From Brachynemurus nebulosus (taxonomy: Eukaryota; Arthropoda; Insecta; Neuroptera; Myrmeleontidae), in NCBI GenBank assembly GCA_035578155.1, contig JAPWDM010000044.1, positions 756,501 through 820,500 on the forward strand: a stretch of 64,000 nucleotides of DNA, read 5' to 3'. The translations under genes were made by a program, and so were the position numbers. This document shows positions 35,985 to 47,744 of the stretch, piece after piece. Each line of letters starts with the position of its first letter. The first letter of the stretch is position 1. The notes under the pieces are model-generated. The model saw only the letters and a program-made list of their open reading frames with translations, had not been told where the DNA came from and made no database searches.

Positions 35985-36810
35985 GTGGATTTTAAATCTG
36001 TTCTAAAACCGCTAGAATAAAATTTTTGTGGGAAAATTTTTGGCAAAATTGAAATTCACTCCCACTTTCAAGGGGGTTGTATAGAGGGCGCTAAAACGAT
36101 GAAACTTTTCCAAAGCAGTTTGGTATAATGTTTAGGTAAATTATCTACAGTATACTCAAAAATCAGTTTCCTAAGACTATTTGAAGGGAGTAGAGAGAAG
36201 AAAAAGTGTTTTTGAACGAGACTTGACTCAGCCACAGCCTTGCAGAGTAAACCTCGCGAGCTACGGTTGGCTTAGTACATAGGGAGTTCCTTCTGGGGAT
36301 TTAAATTTTTAACTCTTACCCTCATCATTATTACCCTAAAATTTCATCTATTTTCGTATTTTCTGGTGGGTCTTGCATATCTATAGACCCGTCAAATAGA
36401 CCTAGGGGACTGAAATTTTATATATGAGTTGTGTTAGTAATCGACGTGTACATTTTGAGGGTTTCTATTTTTAACTCTCAACCTCATCATTTTTACACTA
36501 GAATTTTATGGTTTTTTCGTGTTCTTCGAAGATACGTCTACAGGCCCTCCAAATAGACCAAGAGAGCTAGAATTTTGTATAGGGGTTGACTTAATATCCA
36601 GGGTTTACCATTTGGAAATTCCACATTCCTCCTCCTCCCGCTTCCACCATTTTCATAGCAAAAGTTCATGGTTTTTCGATGGGTTTGACACGTCTACAGA
36701 CTCACTGAATAAATCTGGAAGACTGACATTTTGTATATGGTTTAAGTTAATATCTAGAGTATGGCTTTTGGTGGTTTCAACATTGAACTCCACCATTATT
36801 ACTACAACAT
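35985..36810 (+). repeat. Family C repeat, copy 3 (tandem-repeat half)
   Basis: Diverged copy of the first half of family C in the same orientation as copy 1: AAGGGGGTTGTATAG, AAACTTTTCCAAAGCAG, GAAGGGAGTAGAG, then about four ~150-base subrepeats each with a GACTGAAATTTTG-like line and CCTCATCAT. Copies 2 and 3 flank the pogo remnant in opposite orientations. Confidence 0.7.
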
Positions 36811-36944
36811 TTTTTTAATATTTTAACAATAAAAATATCATAAATGGGGAGCAAATTCGACTCTAGTGATGAAGTCCTTGCTGTTGACGGGTTTTTTCTC
36901 TCACCATCTGATCAGGAGATGCAAACTAATAAATTTGTTTAAAC

Positions 36945-37775
36945 ACTACGGATTTAGCTATGTGAACTACGCAACTGACTTTCAAGTATTCAAAATTTCA
37001 AAACGGCATTCGAAAGAGAATCGTCCCGATTGTACCAGTTTTCTTTGCGTTGGTACCTCAAAGGGTTCGGAGATAAAGAGTTCCCGAAATTCAAGGTATG
37101 GTGAATTTCGTTGTTTTATAAGATATTGAAAATCTGAAAACGGCATTTGAAAGAGAATCGTTTGTACCCGATTGTGCCACTTTTCTTTTAGTTTTTACCT
37201 CAAAGGGTTCGGAGACAAAGGATCCCCGAAATTCTTGGTACGGTGAATTTCGTTGTTTTTTAAGATACTGAAAATCTGAAAACGGCATTTCAAAGAGAAT
37301 GGTTTGTACCCGATTGTACTGTTCTTCTTTTCGTACCATACCTAGTATTTTGGAGATCAGTTTTCTCCAAACCCTATGAGGTACAAACGAAAAAAAAAGT
37401 GGTACAATTGGGTACAAACAATTCTCTTTTAAATGCCGTTCTAAGATTTCCAGTATCTTAAAGAACAACGAAATTCACCTTACCTAGAATTTCGGGGACC
37501 CTTTATCTCCAAGCCCTTTGAGGTACAAACGAAAAAAAAATGATACAATCGGGTACAAACGATTTTCTTTCAAATGCTGTCTTCAGATTTTCAAAATCTT
37601 ATAAAACAACGAAATTCACTATACGTCGAATTTCGGGGACCCTTCATCTCCGAACCCTTTGAGGTACAAACGGAAAAAAAGTGCTATAATTGGGTATAAG
37701 CGATTCTCTTTCGAATTCCGTTTTCAAATTTTGAATATTCGAAAGTCAGTTGCGTAGTTCACATTGCTTACGGAT
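36945..37775. mobile_element. 830-bp foldback element with internal ~160-bp tandem repeats
   Basis: The outer ends TACGGATTTAGCTATGTGAAC (left) and TACGGATTTATC-proximal complement (right) match, and the inverted similarity continues through the whole element to a centre near 37340-37370. Each arm consists of about two and a half direct repeats of ~160 bases containing GGCATTTGAAAGAGAATCG, TGTACCCGATTGTACC, CCTCAAAGGGTTCGGAGA and GGTGAATTTCGTTGTTTT. This is the architecture of foldback transposons. Open frames inside (36866-37468) are repeat translations. Confidence 0.85.
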
Positions 37776-37779
37776 TTAT

Positions 37780-39420
37780 CACCAAACTGCCTCAAAACAT
37801 TAAATAGTACAATCGGATTTCAAGTAAATTATAAGGTTTAATTTATGTTATTAATCGTAAAATTTCTCAAATACTCAAATTTAATATTATTGTGACGCTA
37901 CTGATTGTAAATAAGAAACCTTTCTCTAAATGTGTTCACTATTCTTTATTCTTCCTATCTGATACTGCTCACTTGGCAATATACTTTTTTCCTCACTCAT
38001 ACAATAACTTTTTGTTTCCTTTTAGTTCAAGGCAATTTTTAATGTATTCGCCAGATATTTAGTCTTTGTATTTACAATCACATACTATGCACATTGGAAT
38101 ATTACTCGGTATAGCGTACAGGCTAATGAGAAAAGGATATTTTTGCATAGATCTGTGTTTATTACATTCCAGTGAAATTTTTATGAGTTCATACTTACTA
38201 TGTTTGCTGAAAATAAAAAGTCTCCTTTTCTCCTGTATCTCCCATCTAGAGGTATATATATATACCTATAGTGAACTATAGGAATAAAAAAGTTAATTTA
38301 GTTGATTTTGTATTATGAGCAAATTGTTACACTCGTACACTTCCTATAATAGAAATCAGCGTATAGAATTTCTTCGTTCATGTTGATGATTCTGTAAGTC
38401 GTGAATATCATTTTCCATTATTTTATAGGTGTTTCGTCGAAGGCGGAATAATTTTACAGCTAAATCTACTTTGATTATAAAATTAACACTCTAGAAGAGG
38501 ATTACAAATATTCTTTATGAACTATATACTTCTATTACTAATTATATAATCAAGTATTTATATGAAGTTACTGATAGGGACTTTGCCTACCGTAGGAGGC
38601 GCCAGAGTAAAGTGAACATTGCTTCAGTTTGCGTCAGATTTATATGAAATCAAATTAAACTGTTAGTAAATCGGAGAGCTCCTTAACTGGGGACTCCGAT
38701 AGGCGTGTGACGAACTCTGTAACAGAAAGCACCTCAAAATCAGAGTTTGTTCTCTTCTTTTTTAGAAGGCAAATCTGTCGACAAACCCGTAGGCATGCTA
38801 ATTTAGAAAGTGGATAATCTAAAATCAAAACAGAAAAACCACAGAGATGCCGAGAAAAAAAGGACAACTCGGCTTGCTAATAAATAGGAAAGTCTACTGG
38901 CAACCTTTTTTGAGAAGCGTTCCAGGACTCAGACAGCGATTACTCCAGAACACTAAGCAATGCGAATACGACTACTGTTAACAAAGATTATCAGTCGTGA
39001 CATCTTGCTCACCAAAGACGCTTTTTGGAAAAAAGGCTTCAGTTACAGGCTTATGGACAAGCTTCCCAAATATGAGGGAATTATCACGAGGCTTATCATT
39101 TCTAACTGAATTATCTTTTAAAAAATGTAATACTATTGGTTTCCAGTTAGTTTTATACATTTGTACATTTACATGGTACAGAATATTCAAAGCCGGCGAG
39201 AGAAATGATGGGCTTCTGGCAAAATTTTCAAAAATTTTTCTTTCCAAAAATACAGTTGACGAGAAAAAAAAAACGTTTTCTTACTTTGTTCCTAAGCACG
39301 CTTTTTGGACTCGGGCCCCCAAACAAAAGCAAAAATTAACTAATAAAAGCTAATGAAACTATAAGTTAAACATTCTTTTTATTTTGTTTATTTTTGAGTT
39401 CCAGTAGTGTTTATTTTGTT
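37780..39420. other. No intact gene; possible reverse-transcriptase scrap near 38990-39105
   Basis: On the plus strand 38999-39102 reads LTKDAFWKKGFSYRLMDKLP and then IITRLII before a stop. This resembles the region after the first catalytic Asp in LINE reverse transcriptases (KAFD-VWH-GL-YKL). The resemblance is short and the Asp context is altered, so it is tentative. The segment 39196-39330 is related to 42268-42400 (GCCGGYGAGA, CTTTTTCTTTCCAAAAATACAG-like block). Confidence 0.3.
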
Positions 39421-39427
39421 CCTTTAT

Positions 39428-39500
39428 TTTCAAACGTAGTTGATAACGGGAATCGAACTCCGGTATACGAGTTCAAATACCATTGACTTAGCACACTTGG
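39428..39500 (-). tRNA. tRNA-like sequence (pseudogene or SINE head)
   Basis: On the minus strand GTCAGCCAAGTGTGCTAAGTC gives an A box and GGAGTTCGATTCCCG a good B box, ~35 bases apart. The T stem pairs partly; acceptor and anticodon stems are not convincing. Likely a SINE head or degraded tRNA. Confidence 0.4.
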
Positions 39501-39582
39501 CTGACTTAAAGCTACTATATTTACGTACCGTTCCTCTAAAATAATCAGCGCACGTGCTAGTTGCCGTTAAATTAATAGTTAT

Positions 39583-39709
39583 TTGTGTGTTAAGAGCGCA
39601 AAATAGTACATTGCCGCTCGATTGAGAGTGTTGACGCGCGACGCTGCCAGGCGGAGCGCGTTATTCTCATAAGAGCGGCAATGTAATTTCGTGCTCGAAT
39701 TACACACAA
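39583..39709. mobile_element. Small MITE, 127 bp, with GC-rich ends
   Basis: Inverted ends TTGTGTGTTAAGAGCGC ... ACATTGCCGCTC and the complement of GAGCGGCAATGTAATTTCGTGC ... ACACACAA pair over ~45 bases with small gaps. The centre GACGCGCGACGCTGCC is GC-rich. Related pieces with TACTTTGCCGCT and GAGCGCAAAAG occur at 40080-40170. No clear target duplication. Confidence 0.65.
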
Positions 39710-39714
39710 AATTT

Positions 39715-42260
39715 TTTCTACAATCATATAAAATGTAAGTATTTTTATTTAAAAGATATTTGAAAAAATAATAATGGACGTTAATATTTACTTTAATGTT
39801 ATAATTTTTGCAGCTTCAGAAATATCTGGAGGTGTACTTGAGAAATCACTATTACATATTTCCATCATATATGTACATATTTTTTTTTAAATTTTTTATT
39901 CTTCTTATTTATTAATTATTTATTATTTTTAATTAATATTTTGTAGTTATTTTGAAATTTAATAAAATTAATATTTCACTTGATTTCGATAAAAATAACA
40001 ATTTTAGAATCTGTTTATTTGTTACCATAGAAAATACAAACAACACCTACCCGATTTGTAATTAAATACAGGTTGAGCGAGCGACAAAGTACATATTACT
40101 TTGCCGCTTTAAAGCGAAAAGTATTAAATACACGTTTTGTGCTCTCTTCACAGAGCGCAAAAGCCTACTTTCCACTAAGATTGTAGAAGAAAGTATAAAT
40201 ACACTAGCAAAACGATTTCTTTGTTAAAAATTAAAAATTTCTTTGATTATTTTTTCTTTGAATCAGAGAAAATACTTTGTTGATTCAGAGAAATATTTCT
40301 TTGACTACCTACTGAAAAAAATTTTAAAAAAAATTTCTTTACTTCAAAAAAATTTTTTTTATTCCATAAAAACAAAATCAGAGATATTTTCAATCTTTGA
40401 CCAAAAAAGTTATTTCGATAGTGTATGAATCTTTTACAATATTGAAATTTTTTTAAAAACCATTTTCTTGGGTATAAATCCCAAAGTCAGCTGACTAGTT
40501 TTCTATTTATTGTACTGCTTCACAATTTATTTATATACTGCGATATTTTTTCAAAAAAAAAAATGCGAGAAAAGAGGGTCTAGGTAGCTACAAACTTCAT
40601 CATATATACATACAAATACATTTACACCGCTTGTAGAAAGAGTGAAATGATTTTTCCATTTTTTTTTTTTAAAGTAAAGGAGTTAAATAACAAATAAGAA
40701 GAAAAAATACGATGTTACATTAAAATGAAAGGGAAGCAAAGTGAGATAAACAAACAGAGATGTGAGTAAAAACGGACAAAAAAAATTGTGTGGAAAATTG
40801 TACGGAAAAACAAATAAGCATTTTCTTTTTGTTCATCCAGACATTTTTGTGTTATTTTATTTAACTCTACACAAAATGGATAAGGGTATTTTCACCATGT
40901 TTTGTTCAAATAAAAAAAAGCAGTGGTAATTTATATTATTTACTTTTTATATAAAAAGTAAATAAAATTTAAATTAAAATGAATTTTTTACATAAAATTT
41001 ACGTAAAAGAACAAACAATAAAATACCCATAAATAAAATCGAGTTCTTGGTTTCCACTTTTTTTTTTCGTTTTTGTTATTAGTGTACAGTAAAAATATTT
41101 AAAAGATTATTAATAATATTTTATAGTGTTGTAAATAACAGTCTTTAAGTCTACAGAAATTAACAGCTATTAGAGAAAAAAAGTAAAATTATTAATTTCT
41201 ATAAATTAATATTAATTCTTGAATGACATTAATGAATTCAGTGATATTAATCATTGCTAAAGATTATTTCAAACGATGAAGTTTGGTATAGGGGGGGGGG
41301 GGGGGCAAATAACTATATGATTTGCATTTTAAGTATTTTACGAGGGCCCTTTTGCTAATAATAAGGTGCGGGAAAGCTATTAAAAAAATTTAAATTGATC
41401 AATTGAATTTATGTATGACAAGTTTTGGGCATATAAAATTTATCACGTATAGTAGACTGGTACGCAGGGCCGCATAGTGTTTTGTCTAATACATGCTAGT
41501 TGGACAAAATTATTCTTTAATAGATATAGCTTTCAAAGCCCCCAGTTGAATACTAATATAAATGTTTTTATTGTATATTTGTTTAAAGTACTTGAAATCC
41601 AAAAAAGGGGGTGCCTTAGGAAATAAAACACATTAATTAGAAAAATAACGATGCTTATTGCACAAATGCATAGAAAGATCGATAAAAACAATACTACTAA
41701 TCATATTTATGGCACTTATTATGTTATAACTAAATATAAATAGTAACTTATTAAAACGCAAAATAAATAACAATTGGGCAAGTTGGGGCAAAAAAATCTA
41801 TTCAATTTAAACTAGAAACTTGTGTCTATTGTCTGAAAAAATTACAGGCCGGGGATAAGAGGGGATTTTTACTTATGGTCTTTTGAATTTAAAATTTGTT
41901 TAAAAAAATCAATTTTCCAACTTACGAAGCCCTTATTTTATTTAAAGTATGAATATATTTTTATTATTATACTGAATAAAAAAAGTACCTATCCCTAGTA
42001 GTAGAATCCATTACAAAAAATCACCACAACTAGTAAAAGAACCTCGAAAGATGCAATCATGTCAGTAGCAAAAATACAAATGATTTTATGCATATTACCT
42101 AATTGTCTTGCATATTTACTCTCATTACCGATGTTTCGTACGACTGATACCAAAACAATACCTGTCGATGTGATTACCAACTAATGGCCTACCTACCCTC
42201 ATTAATGGTTTCAAGAACTTTTAATTTTGTTTTTGTCCAGCTAGTTTGTACTAAACGAAA
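39715..42260. other. No gene seen; low-complexity stretches
   Basis: 40200-40440 is a purine/pyrimidine-biased run with repeated TTCTTTGAATCAGAG-like motifs. There is a G13 run at 41293. No gene or element supported. Confidence 0.4.
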
Positions 42261-42263
42261 CAC

Positions 42264-42453
42264 TGTGGGCCGGTGAGAAAAATGACGGACCCTTGGGCAC
42301 AGCAAAAAATTTTTCTTTAAAAATACAGTTGGTGGGGGAAAAGAAAAGCTTTTTCGCTATCTCCAGGCCCCCACTAGAGGCTCCGGGCCCCCTTTTTAGA
42401 GTCGGCCCCTCGGACAATTGCCCCACTTGACCCTCCCGCTCTCACCGGCCCTG
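42264..42453. mobile_element. Short inverted-ended element, possibly hAT-like
   Basis: GTGGGCCGGTGAGA (left) and CAGGGCCGGTGAGA (right, complement) form the ends; the inside is GC-rich near the right end. CAGGG-type ends suggest hAT, but no 8-bp duplication is visible. Confidence 0.45.
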
Positions 42454-42819
42454 AGTACGACACATAAGCGAGCGGAATAAATACAACATCGTATTATAAT
42501 TTTTTTATTAACCATTATTTTTTCTTATTATGGTGGAAGCGCAGATATATACGCTGAGAAATTTAAGTCTCAAAATAAACGTTTATCAATCTGTATATAA
42601 CAGAATATAGGAAAATTTCGTGAAAAACGTTTAGCCGAGGTCACTTTAACTGATTTCTACAAACGAGATGTATCGAATAGATATCAGCCCATTTGGGCTC
42701 CTCGGCTTAATGGATCCCAAATTTTGAAATTAGGTTTCATTTATTAGCTAGGATTCTTTTCCTATGTCTTCCCTAAAAATTAGACAACTGACAACACTTT
42801 CAATCATGCGAGGCCCCCA

Positions 42820-43073
42820 AACACGGAGAGAAAACATATCGAATATTTAGTGTGTAGCACATTAAAATGATCATAGACGAAATATTCCAAAATTATTGTC
42901 GACTTACACAGTAAAGATTAGAGTGTAAGTATTTAGAAAAGAATAATTTATTTAATTATTAGTGCTGGGACTCTAATCTTTACTATATGAGTCAAAAATA
43001 ATTTTAGAATATTTTGTCTGTGATCACTTTAGTGTGCTACACACTAAATATTCGATATTTTTTCTGTCCGTTA
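42820..43073. mobile_element. Foldback MITE, ~100-bp arms
   Basis: Left arm with GAGAAAACATATCGAATATT, TAGTGTGTAGCACA and AGTAAAGATTAGAGT. The right arm is its complement with ~10% differences; loop near 42925-42965. No microsatellite and no gene. Confidence 0.85.
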
Positions 43074-43185
43074 CCCCCATCACCCACCCTTTTCGCCGCC
43101 TCTGTTTCCAGACGTTTAACAGTCATTTTGTTATGGCATATTTAGAAATATTTCATTGAAAGCATACATACTTATAGGTATAATA

Positions 43186-43240
43186 CAGTAAAAGCTCCCT
43201 AATCTAGACAAGCATGTCCACGACCATTCTCTAGTCTTGA
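43186..43240 (+). mobile_element. Possible single pogo-type end
   Basis: TACAGTAAAAGCTCCCTAATC starts with TA-CAGT as Tigger-group MITEs do. No partner end was found within 2 kb. Confidence 0.25.
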
Positions 43241-43543
43241 CATTCCCACTATTTACTACTCCTATGCACACTGAATGCGCAACACACGCAATTTAAATCT
43301 AAAAAAAGAGATAGGTAGAGGAGGATACCAAATATACGCTATACGCGTCATTGACACTTTTAGTCCCATGGCTTCGGCATCCGAAACCAGACAAAACATC
43401 CCCAGAGGCCGAACGCGATCAATGATTAATTGATTAGTTGGTTGCGCATTATGTGTGCGAAGTTTGTCATCATTCATCACACGGATGTGTTCCTACTCAC
43501 ACAAATACATACCAACACACACTACTCTTTTGGTTTCTATGTA

Positions 43544-44894
43544 AGGTACCTAAGGCAATTAAGGCCCACCTAAGCAAAATATGCTTATTATTTATATATC
43601 TTATAAAATATCAAAAATATAGTATTTAATTATAAAAATTTACTTATTTTTTGATAAAAATTCCTAAAAAAATTAATGAATTTGTAATTATACAAGTCAA
43701 AAATTTGATTCTAAAAAGTGTCTGCAATTGGGCCTTATTTCCGACTGGTGTAGAAAATAAGGCCCACCTATTACAACTGCCTGAAATAGTACATTTATTA
43801 TTTTTTTTTTAAATTAATTGGGGGATTTTAATTACTTTAAGAATAACTTGAACTTGAAGATACTTTAAAAATAACTTGAACTTATATATCAAAATATTTT
43901 GTTATTTTTACACGTTCAAAAAAGTTTCGAGAATCCTTGAATCCCACTTGACTGCGTGACTGTTATTAAAAACAACAATAAAAAAAATTACCTAAGTCAT
44001 TATTTTTAATTTTTAATTTTTTTATCATATTTTTCGAATAAGTCAAGTACTAGGTGTTTGAATATATTAAGTCGAAATAAATAAATATTAAATCTAAGAG
44101 TTCTTCTTAGAATTCTAAATCTCCTTGCAACCTCTCTTTGATTGCCATGTCGAGTGACATAGCTTAAGGCTGATGCCAGTGCTTCCTCAGACCACAACGC
44201 TCTCTTCTTTTTATCAGCCATACTTCCAAACACTAAGGAATAAAAATAAAAATTCGACCAAACCAACTAAAACTGATCTGGCATCATTAAACAAATGCAA
44301 CAAATAAATCAAAATTAAATGTACTTAGTTTTTTGTCCTTTTTCCTTTTTGTTATTTTTATATTAGAGTAACTATAGTAATTTAAGGTTGTGCGTCTAAT
44401 TTTGCTTCATTTGTTAATGACTTCAGACCTGTTTTAATTGATTTGACTTTGTAGTGTTTGATTTTAATTGTGTTGGTAATAAAGCCCAAACAAAATTTGC
44501 ATGGGCCTTATTATCAACATGTCAATATTTATGCTTATATACATTTTATATAAATACTTTAGAAATAAACTAAATTAATTGAGGTAAAACTTAAAGAATA
44601 TTAATTTTTTTCAATTTTGATAACAATTTGAAAGAAACATACCTTTAAAAAATCATTAATATAACACTCACAATGTGCACAATTTTTATATTTTCGAACG
44701 AAAATGTAACCTCTAAATTTGTTTGTTAAAATATGACATGAGTTTGTTACTCTGAGTAGCTCAACTTTTGTATCTGGTTTTGAAATGATTGAAAGTTCAT
44801 TTTAAACTTGTTGATAAGTTAGAGAACTTTTCTTGGTAAGAAATATAGCTAATGGGCCTTATTACCCGCTGGGCCTTAAATGCCTTAGGTACCT
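43544..44894 (-). mobile_element. pogo/Tigger element with clean TIRs, 1351 bp
   Basis: Termini AGGTACCTAAGGCAATTAAG and AGGTACCTAAGGCATTTAAG (right, complement) match at 19 of 20, and both extend through GCCCA. TA flanks each end (43542-43543, 44895-44896). The motif GGGCCTTATT recurs near both ends (43735, 43760 inverted, 44507, 44853), as subterminal binding repeats would. The minus strand carries a transposase N-terminus at 44223-44090. The catalytic part is missing or unrecognisable. Confidence 0.88.
44090..44223 (-). pseudogene. pogo/Tigger transposase N-terminal HTH fragment
   Basis: ATG at 44223 gives MADKKKRALWSEEALASAL and then GNQREVARRFRILRRTLR, a psq-type helix-turn-helix with a basic start (KKKRxxWSEEAL) and a recognition-helix pattern (REVARRFxIxRRTL) of the Tigger/pogo group. 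An in-frame extension upstream to 44266 lacks conserved features, so the MADKKK start is preferred. After residue ~45 the similarity ends. It lies inside the TIR-bounded element 43544-44894. Confidence 0.75.
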
Positions 44895-44899
44895 TATAA

Positions 44900-45690
44900 A
44901 AAAATTTTAAGATAAACAAAAAATACATAAAAAATATAATTTATATTTTTAAATAAAATTGATTTGAATGTCAGTGTATATATAGTATGTAGGTGTCACG
45001 TACGTATGTTTACAGTTTTACACATACATGTTGAACTATGTTGAATCTATTCAGTGTTTGAATCATTTTATGTTATGTATTTGTTTATGTAAAGTTTTTT
45101 AAATATTGCCGGCTTCCGGGGAAGTTTACTATGAAAGTGCTCGGGCCTCATAGTTTTAATTACGAATTTAATTGGTTACGGCAGAATAATGGTGGGAGAA
45201 AATATTCTCAAGAGTAGAGAAATTATCTAGTTAAGATTAGAGAGACAGCAAGCTTATGGAGCGCAAAGCGTTTACGGGGCTTCTACTGTATGCAGATTAA
45301 AAAATTAATATTTAGGTCAATTTTGTAATTGATATTGCTTGTCTTTCGTGTAAAACACTTCGACTATCTCCCTAATCAAATAATATATAATTTTAGCACA
45401 TATAGATATCGATCACCTAATATCTTCCCTTTCGTGTAGTTCTTGTCATAATTAAAGAAAAGTTCAAGGAAGATATGAACATTATTTTTACCAACAAACA
45501 TATTAATCACTAAAATGGTTGAATGTTTCCATTAAAATTTGTTTCGTTCAAATTCAATTTGATTTCTTGATAAATCTTAAAAGCAGGTTCTCTTACAAAA
45601 AAATAAATAAAAATTGATATTGAATTCTGTCTATTTGATTGGTACGTACAGGTGAACTCCAACTTTGCGAATGTTGAATGTTAATTAACC
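44900..45690. other. No gene seen
   Basis: AT-rich; nothing supported. TTAACCTATTCATGCCCGG at 45688 resembles a piggyBac-type end without a partner. Confidence 0.4.
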
Positions 45691-45733
45691 TATTCATGCC
45701 CGGCGTACACGCCTGTGTTACACCTATTAAATG

Positions 45734-46238
45734 TTAATTAAAATTGACATAGTGTTTGAAAAATTACCAAACTGGATCGGCTTGGACTCGAACCCGGATC
45801 TCTTGGTTACCAGCCAAGCGCCTTACCAACTAGGCCACCGACCACTTGTTCGAGTGCCACTCCAATTCAGTAATCAATCAAACACAACCTCTCTCTAATT
45901 CGAGACGCAGTTTTATACTTTTAATTTCAAATGCTATCGAGTGCCTGTGAAACATTATTAGTGTATGGCGGATTTTTATCCGTATTTTTAAACATACACC
46001 AATATTCATATGTCCACTCAATGTCCAGCTTTGGCTGATACTTGAGGCTCAAACACTATGTCAATTTTAATTAACATAATGAATTGGCCATTTGCCAAAG
46101 TACATCGAGTGTTCAAGTATCAGCCAAAGCTGGACATTGAGTGGACATATGAATGTTGGTGTATGTTTAAAAATACGGATAAAAATCCGCCATACACTAA
46201 TAATGTTTCACAGGCACTCGATAGCATTTGAAATTAAA
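45734..46238. mobile_element. tRNA-Thr-derived SINE, composite with inverted repeat
   Basis: The direct repeat ACCTATTAAATG lies at 45722-45733 and 46239-46250, a retroposon-like target duplication. Inside, the tRNA-like head (45774-45843, minus) is followed by a body that recurs at 59731-60004. Arms 45925-46062 and 46109-46238 (TTTCAAATGCTATCGAG ... CAGCTTTGGCTGATACTTGA) are reverse complements with few mismatches around a ~47-base spacer. It seems to be two SINE units in opposite orientation inserted as one unit. Confidence 0.75.
45774..45843 (-). tRNA. tRNA-Thr(GGT)-like SINE head
   Basis: Minus-strand text has the A box TGGCCTAGTTGGTAAGGCG, a fully paired anticodon stem CTTGG/CCAAG with loop CTGGTAA (anticodon GGT, Thr), and the B box GGTTCGAGTCC. 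The acceptor would be GGATCGG/CCGATCC but one A is missing on the 5' side, and the T stem keeps only three of five pairs. It is therefore a tRNA-derived promoter of a SINE rather than a functional tRNA gene. Confidence 0.7.
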
Positions 46239-46254
46239 ACCTATTAAATGGCCT

Positions 46255-47157
46255 TTTTTTATTTAAAACATATTCTACTTAAGAAAATTCGACGTGAAAA
46301 GACTCTGTTGAGGACAATTCCGCCCATCGTGCACGGCTCTGTGCACGTGTATAGAAGTCATAAAAATTATTATTTTTTTGCATCATTTTCTATATTTTTA
46401 CCTTATTTTCATTAATATAATCCAGAAAAAACTACAATCAAAACAACAGTTTCGCCATAGGTTAAATCGATTAAATCATTAACTAAAGCATGCTGAATCA
46501 CCTGTATAAAGCCATTCCTTGTATAAACTTTACTTAAGTTCATTTTAATCAGTTAATACCTATGTATCTATGATTTTAACATGCCTTTTTACAACCAAAA
46601 TAAAGTTTTTCTATTATACTGGTAATCAGAGATAAAATAAATATTACTTACTTCACATTTTCTAGATTTATAATTTTTCACGAAACAAAACTTTTACATG
46701 AAGAAAATATATCCCAGTAAAGTAGACAACAGGTATTTTGATTCATAAATTGCAATGATTCGTGATTTGAGGTATTCATAGAATAGAGGTCTGCCTGTAC
46801 AATAAAAATAGTATTTAATAGAAGAGCAAATATTAACTGTATATTGGTCTAATAAATATTTTATTATTTATTGTTCGCTCATATGGCAGAACTTTTAGCC
46901 ATACAACTAGCTCTAAATGTACAATATGTCCTATGTTTACTACTATCGTAAATTTACGGCATTTAACCTTTTAAAGAATTTTTAATTTAATTTTTTTTTT
47001 AATTTTTTAAGCAGAGTTTGTTTCTTAGCAACTTGGAAATGCTAAAATGGAACAATTTTATTTGTCAGATTAACAATAAGGTTGAAAGGCTGTAGTTGAA
47101 TAATTTTGCTAGATTGCTAGGAGTAAATGTAGCGACTTAGCTAAGCTTTAACCTTAA
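46255..47157. other. No gene seen
   Basis: AT-rich, with short CG-containing patch at 46300-46350 (GTGCACGGCTCTGTGCACG, itself an imperfect palindrome). Nothing else supported. Confidence 0.4.
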
Positions 47158-47242
47158 TAGATTTGAGCGTTACTTTATGGTACTTATTCCATATTTGTAA
47201 ATAATAAACAAATACTTTACTTTGCAAAATACCACTTTTATT
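47158..47242 (+). repeat. Family E repeat module, third copy
   Basis: GATTTGAGCGTTACTTTATG, CCATATTTGTAAATAATAAA, TTTGCAAAATACCAC match the copies at 4288 and 14455. Confidence 0.6.
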
Positions 47243-47744
47243 TTTGAAACTGTGACAATATTTTTCCGAACCGTTAGTTCATTTTCAAACAGAATAAAAA
47301 TTACATTCGATATATGCCTTACATACTAATTCTATCTACCTATACTATTATGAAGGGGGAGTATGTGATGTGGAAGTGGAAGGGTCGGGAGTAGTGGGAA
47401 TTCAAAAATCAAGAAAAACAAGATTACATTACATGTGACAAAAGGCAAACAAACACGTGACAAACATATTTACTTGAGCAGTCTCACAATGCTCAATTTT
47501 ATGCATACCACTGAAATATCTCAAGCTCTAGTCGACCGATGGCTTTGAAATTTTGTACAGAGCTTCTTAATGTAATCAAAATTTTTTTGACGAGAGGTTT
47601 TTTGAATTTTTTTATTTACAATTTTTAAAATATTCCTAAAACTGAAAAAACGATGAGAAAAAAAACATTTTTTCACATGGACGCCATTTTGCCGAAAAAA
47701 ATTTTTTTTCAAATCGCTCCTGTCAAACAAAAATGACATCCTTA

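Noticed and set aside
36866..37468. Open frames of 87 and 125 codons
   Set aside because: They translate the direct repeats of the foldback element and repeat the same peptide motifs on each strand.
38655..38867. 70-codon minus-strand frame rich in Leu/Arg
   Set aside because: No domain, no start context, and the neighbourhood looks like decayed transposon.
41290..41306. G-run as a possible G-quadruplex
   Set aside because: A single homopolymer G tract; may be a sequencing or assembly length artefact, nothing else supports a function.
45774..45843. Functional tRNA-Thr gene
   Set aside because: Missing acceptor base, weak T stem, and the same sequence is the head of a dispersed SINE.
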